DNA of 40,277 bases. Origin: an uncultured Candidatus Actinomarina sp. (GTDB lineage Bacteria > Actinomycetota > Acidimicrobiia > Actinomarinales > Actinomarinaceae). Shown here one piece after another: positions 39,990-40,277 of this stretch (positions are counted from its first letter, which is position 1; the number at the start of each line of letters is the position of its first letter). The stretch is from assembly GCA_902510995.1 (NCBI GenBank), contig CABXDL010000010.1, forward strand, positions 1-40,277, written 5' to 3'. The position numbers and the translations under genes are program-made. The notes beneath the pieces are model-generated. The model made no database searches and was not told the DNA's origin. It saw nothing but the letters and a program-made list of their open reading frames with translations.

Positions 39990-40277
39990 ATGGCAGTAAA
40001 AATAAGACTTGCTCAGAGAGGTAAGAAGAAAACAAGAACTTATCGAGTAGTAGTGGCTGACGCAAGATCACCAAGAGATGGAAAGTATATTGAAGATTTA
40101 GGTTTTTACAATCCACTTGACAATCCATCTACTGTAGATATAGATGTAAAAAAAGCAATATCCTGGCTAGACAAAGGAGCTCAACCGTCTGAAAGAGCTA
40201 AAAAAATTCTAGAAATATCTGGAGCTTGGTCACAGTGGAGAGCAACAAAAGGTGAAGAAGTAGCGATTCCAGAACCT
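39990..40277 (+). CDS. rpsP: 30S ribosomal protein S16, 3' end beyond the window
   Basis: Small-subunit ribosomal protein. MAVKIRLAQRGKKKTRTYRVV at the N-terminus, DGKYIEDLGFYNPL and KAISWLDKGAQPSERAKKIL are diagnostic. The frame is open to the last base, giving 96 residues without a stop, so the end is cut by the window edge. AAGGAA lies a few bases before the ATG. In most bacteria rimM and trmD follow it. Confidence 0.95.
   Translation, partial: MAVKIRLAQRGKKKTRTYRVVVADARSPRDGKYIEDLGFYNPLDNPSTVDIDVKKAISWLDKGAQPSERAKKILEISGAWSQWRATKGEEVAIPEP

Noticed and set aside
1-40277. tRNA, rRNA, riboswitch, insertion sequence or CRISPR array
   Set aside because: No GC-rich structured segment, cloverleaf-like signal, direct-repeat array, transposase or long inverted repeat was recognised by eye in the short intergenic regions; small structured RNAs could still be missed without a covariance search.

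Overview
The window is very AT-rich (about a third G+C by eye), tightly packed chromosomal DNA from a streamlined bacterium. Several genes point to a marine low-GC actinobacterium, for example of the Acidimicrobiia / Candidatus Actinomarina type. These are a mycobacterial-type inositol-phosphate synthase (17834-18907), a PPOX-class F420-type oxidoreductase and a Ddn-family deazaflavin nitroreductase, an Rv2119-like RecB-type nuclease, and a recG-rsmD-coaD-sepIVA-DUF177-rpmF-plsX-rnc-smc block in the same overall order as mycobacteria. The taxonomic placement is inference from gene content. I see no phage, IS element, CRISPR array, rRNA or tRNA, and no gene-free stretch longer than 300 bases.

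Layout. 1-585: 3' end of a gene for a glucodextranase C-terminal (DOMON-like) protein. 690-4741 (+): long-chain acyl-CoA ligase, (R)-3-hydroxyacyl-CoA dehydrogenase of the SDR/MFE-2 type, and an acyl-CoA dehydrogenase. 4738-6036: thiamine pyrophosphokinase and an NfuA-like Fe-S carrier. 6037-13302: an acyl-CoA island. Its minus-strand operon runs APH-type kinase, MaoC hydratase, thiolase, 4-hydroxybutyryl-CoA dehydratase-like enzyme, quinone-oxidoreductase-like enzyme. A divergent plus-strand pair encodes an ACAD11-like dehydrogenase and a 3-hydroxybutyryl-CoA dehydrogenase. 13299-15310: F420-type oxidoreductase, D-aminoacyl-tRNA deacylase, and a minus-strand trio of a 38-aa Cys-containing ORF, an unknown protein and a Rad52-like annealing protein. 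15396-20172: glutamate dehydrogenase, RecB-like nuclease, inositol-phosphate synthase, GABA-type aminotransferase. 20235-24562 (+): a five-gene run of a 4-TM protein, alpha/beta hydrolase, membrane-anchored MurF-like ligase, Ddl-like ligase and HAD phosphatase. 24616-25459 (-): rpmB, a cold-shock-domain protein and a Ddn-family protein. 25544-35543 (+): recG to smc, then cytidine deaminase. 35544-39872 (-): etfBA and the nucleoside-salvage genes upp, deoB, punA. 39990-end: start of rpsP.

How the genes work together. The fatty-acid genes, the acyl-CoA island and EtfAB form one logical unit. FadD activates acids, two acyl-CoA dehydrogenases pass electrons to ETF, and hydratase, dehydrogenase and thiolase complete beta-oxidation. 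Within the island, a kinase plus ACAD11-like pair and an AbfD-type radical dehydratase offer two chemically different ways to turn 4-hydroxyacyl-CoA into enoyl-CoA; this is the most system-like feature of the window. The most unusual single proteins are an 883-residue SMC with no recognisable hinge, a cytidine deaminase with Ser in place of the third zinc Cys, an AbfD homologue with one residue missing between two cluster ligands, and a MurF whose N-terminal domain is replaced by membrane helices.

Genome style. All seven convergent pairs except 24562/24616 abut or overlap. Many operon-internal genes overlap by ATGA. Several first genes have a TATAAT-like hexamer 5-7 bases before the start codon and no Shine-Dalgarno sequence, suggesting leaderless mRNAs.
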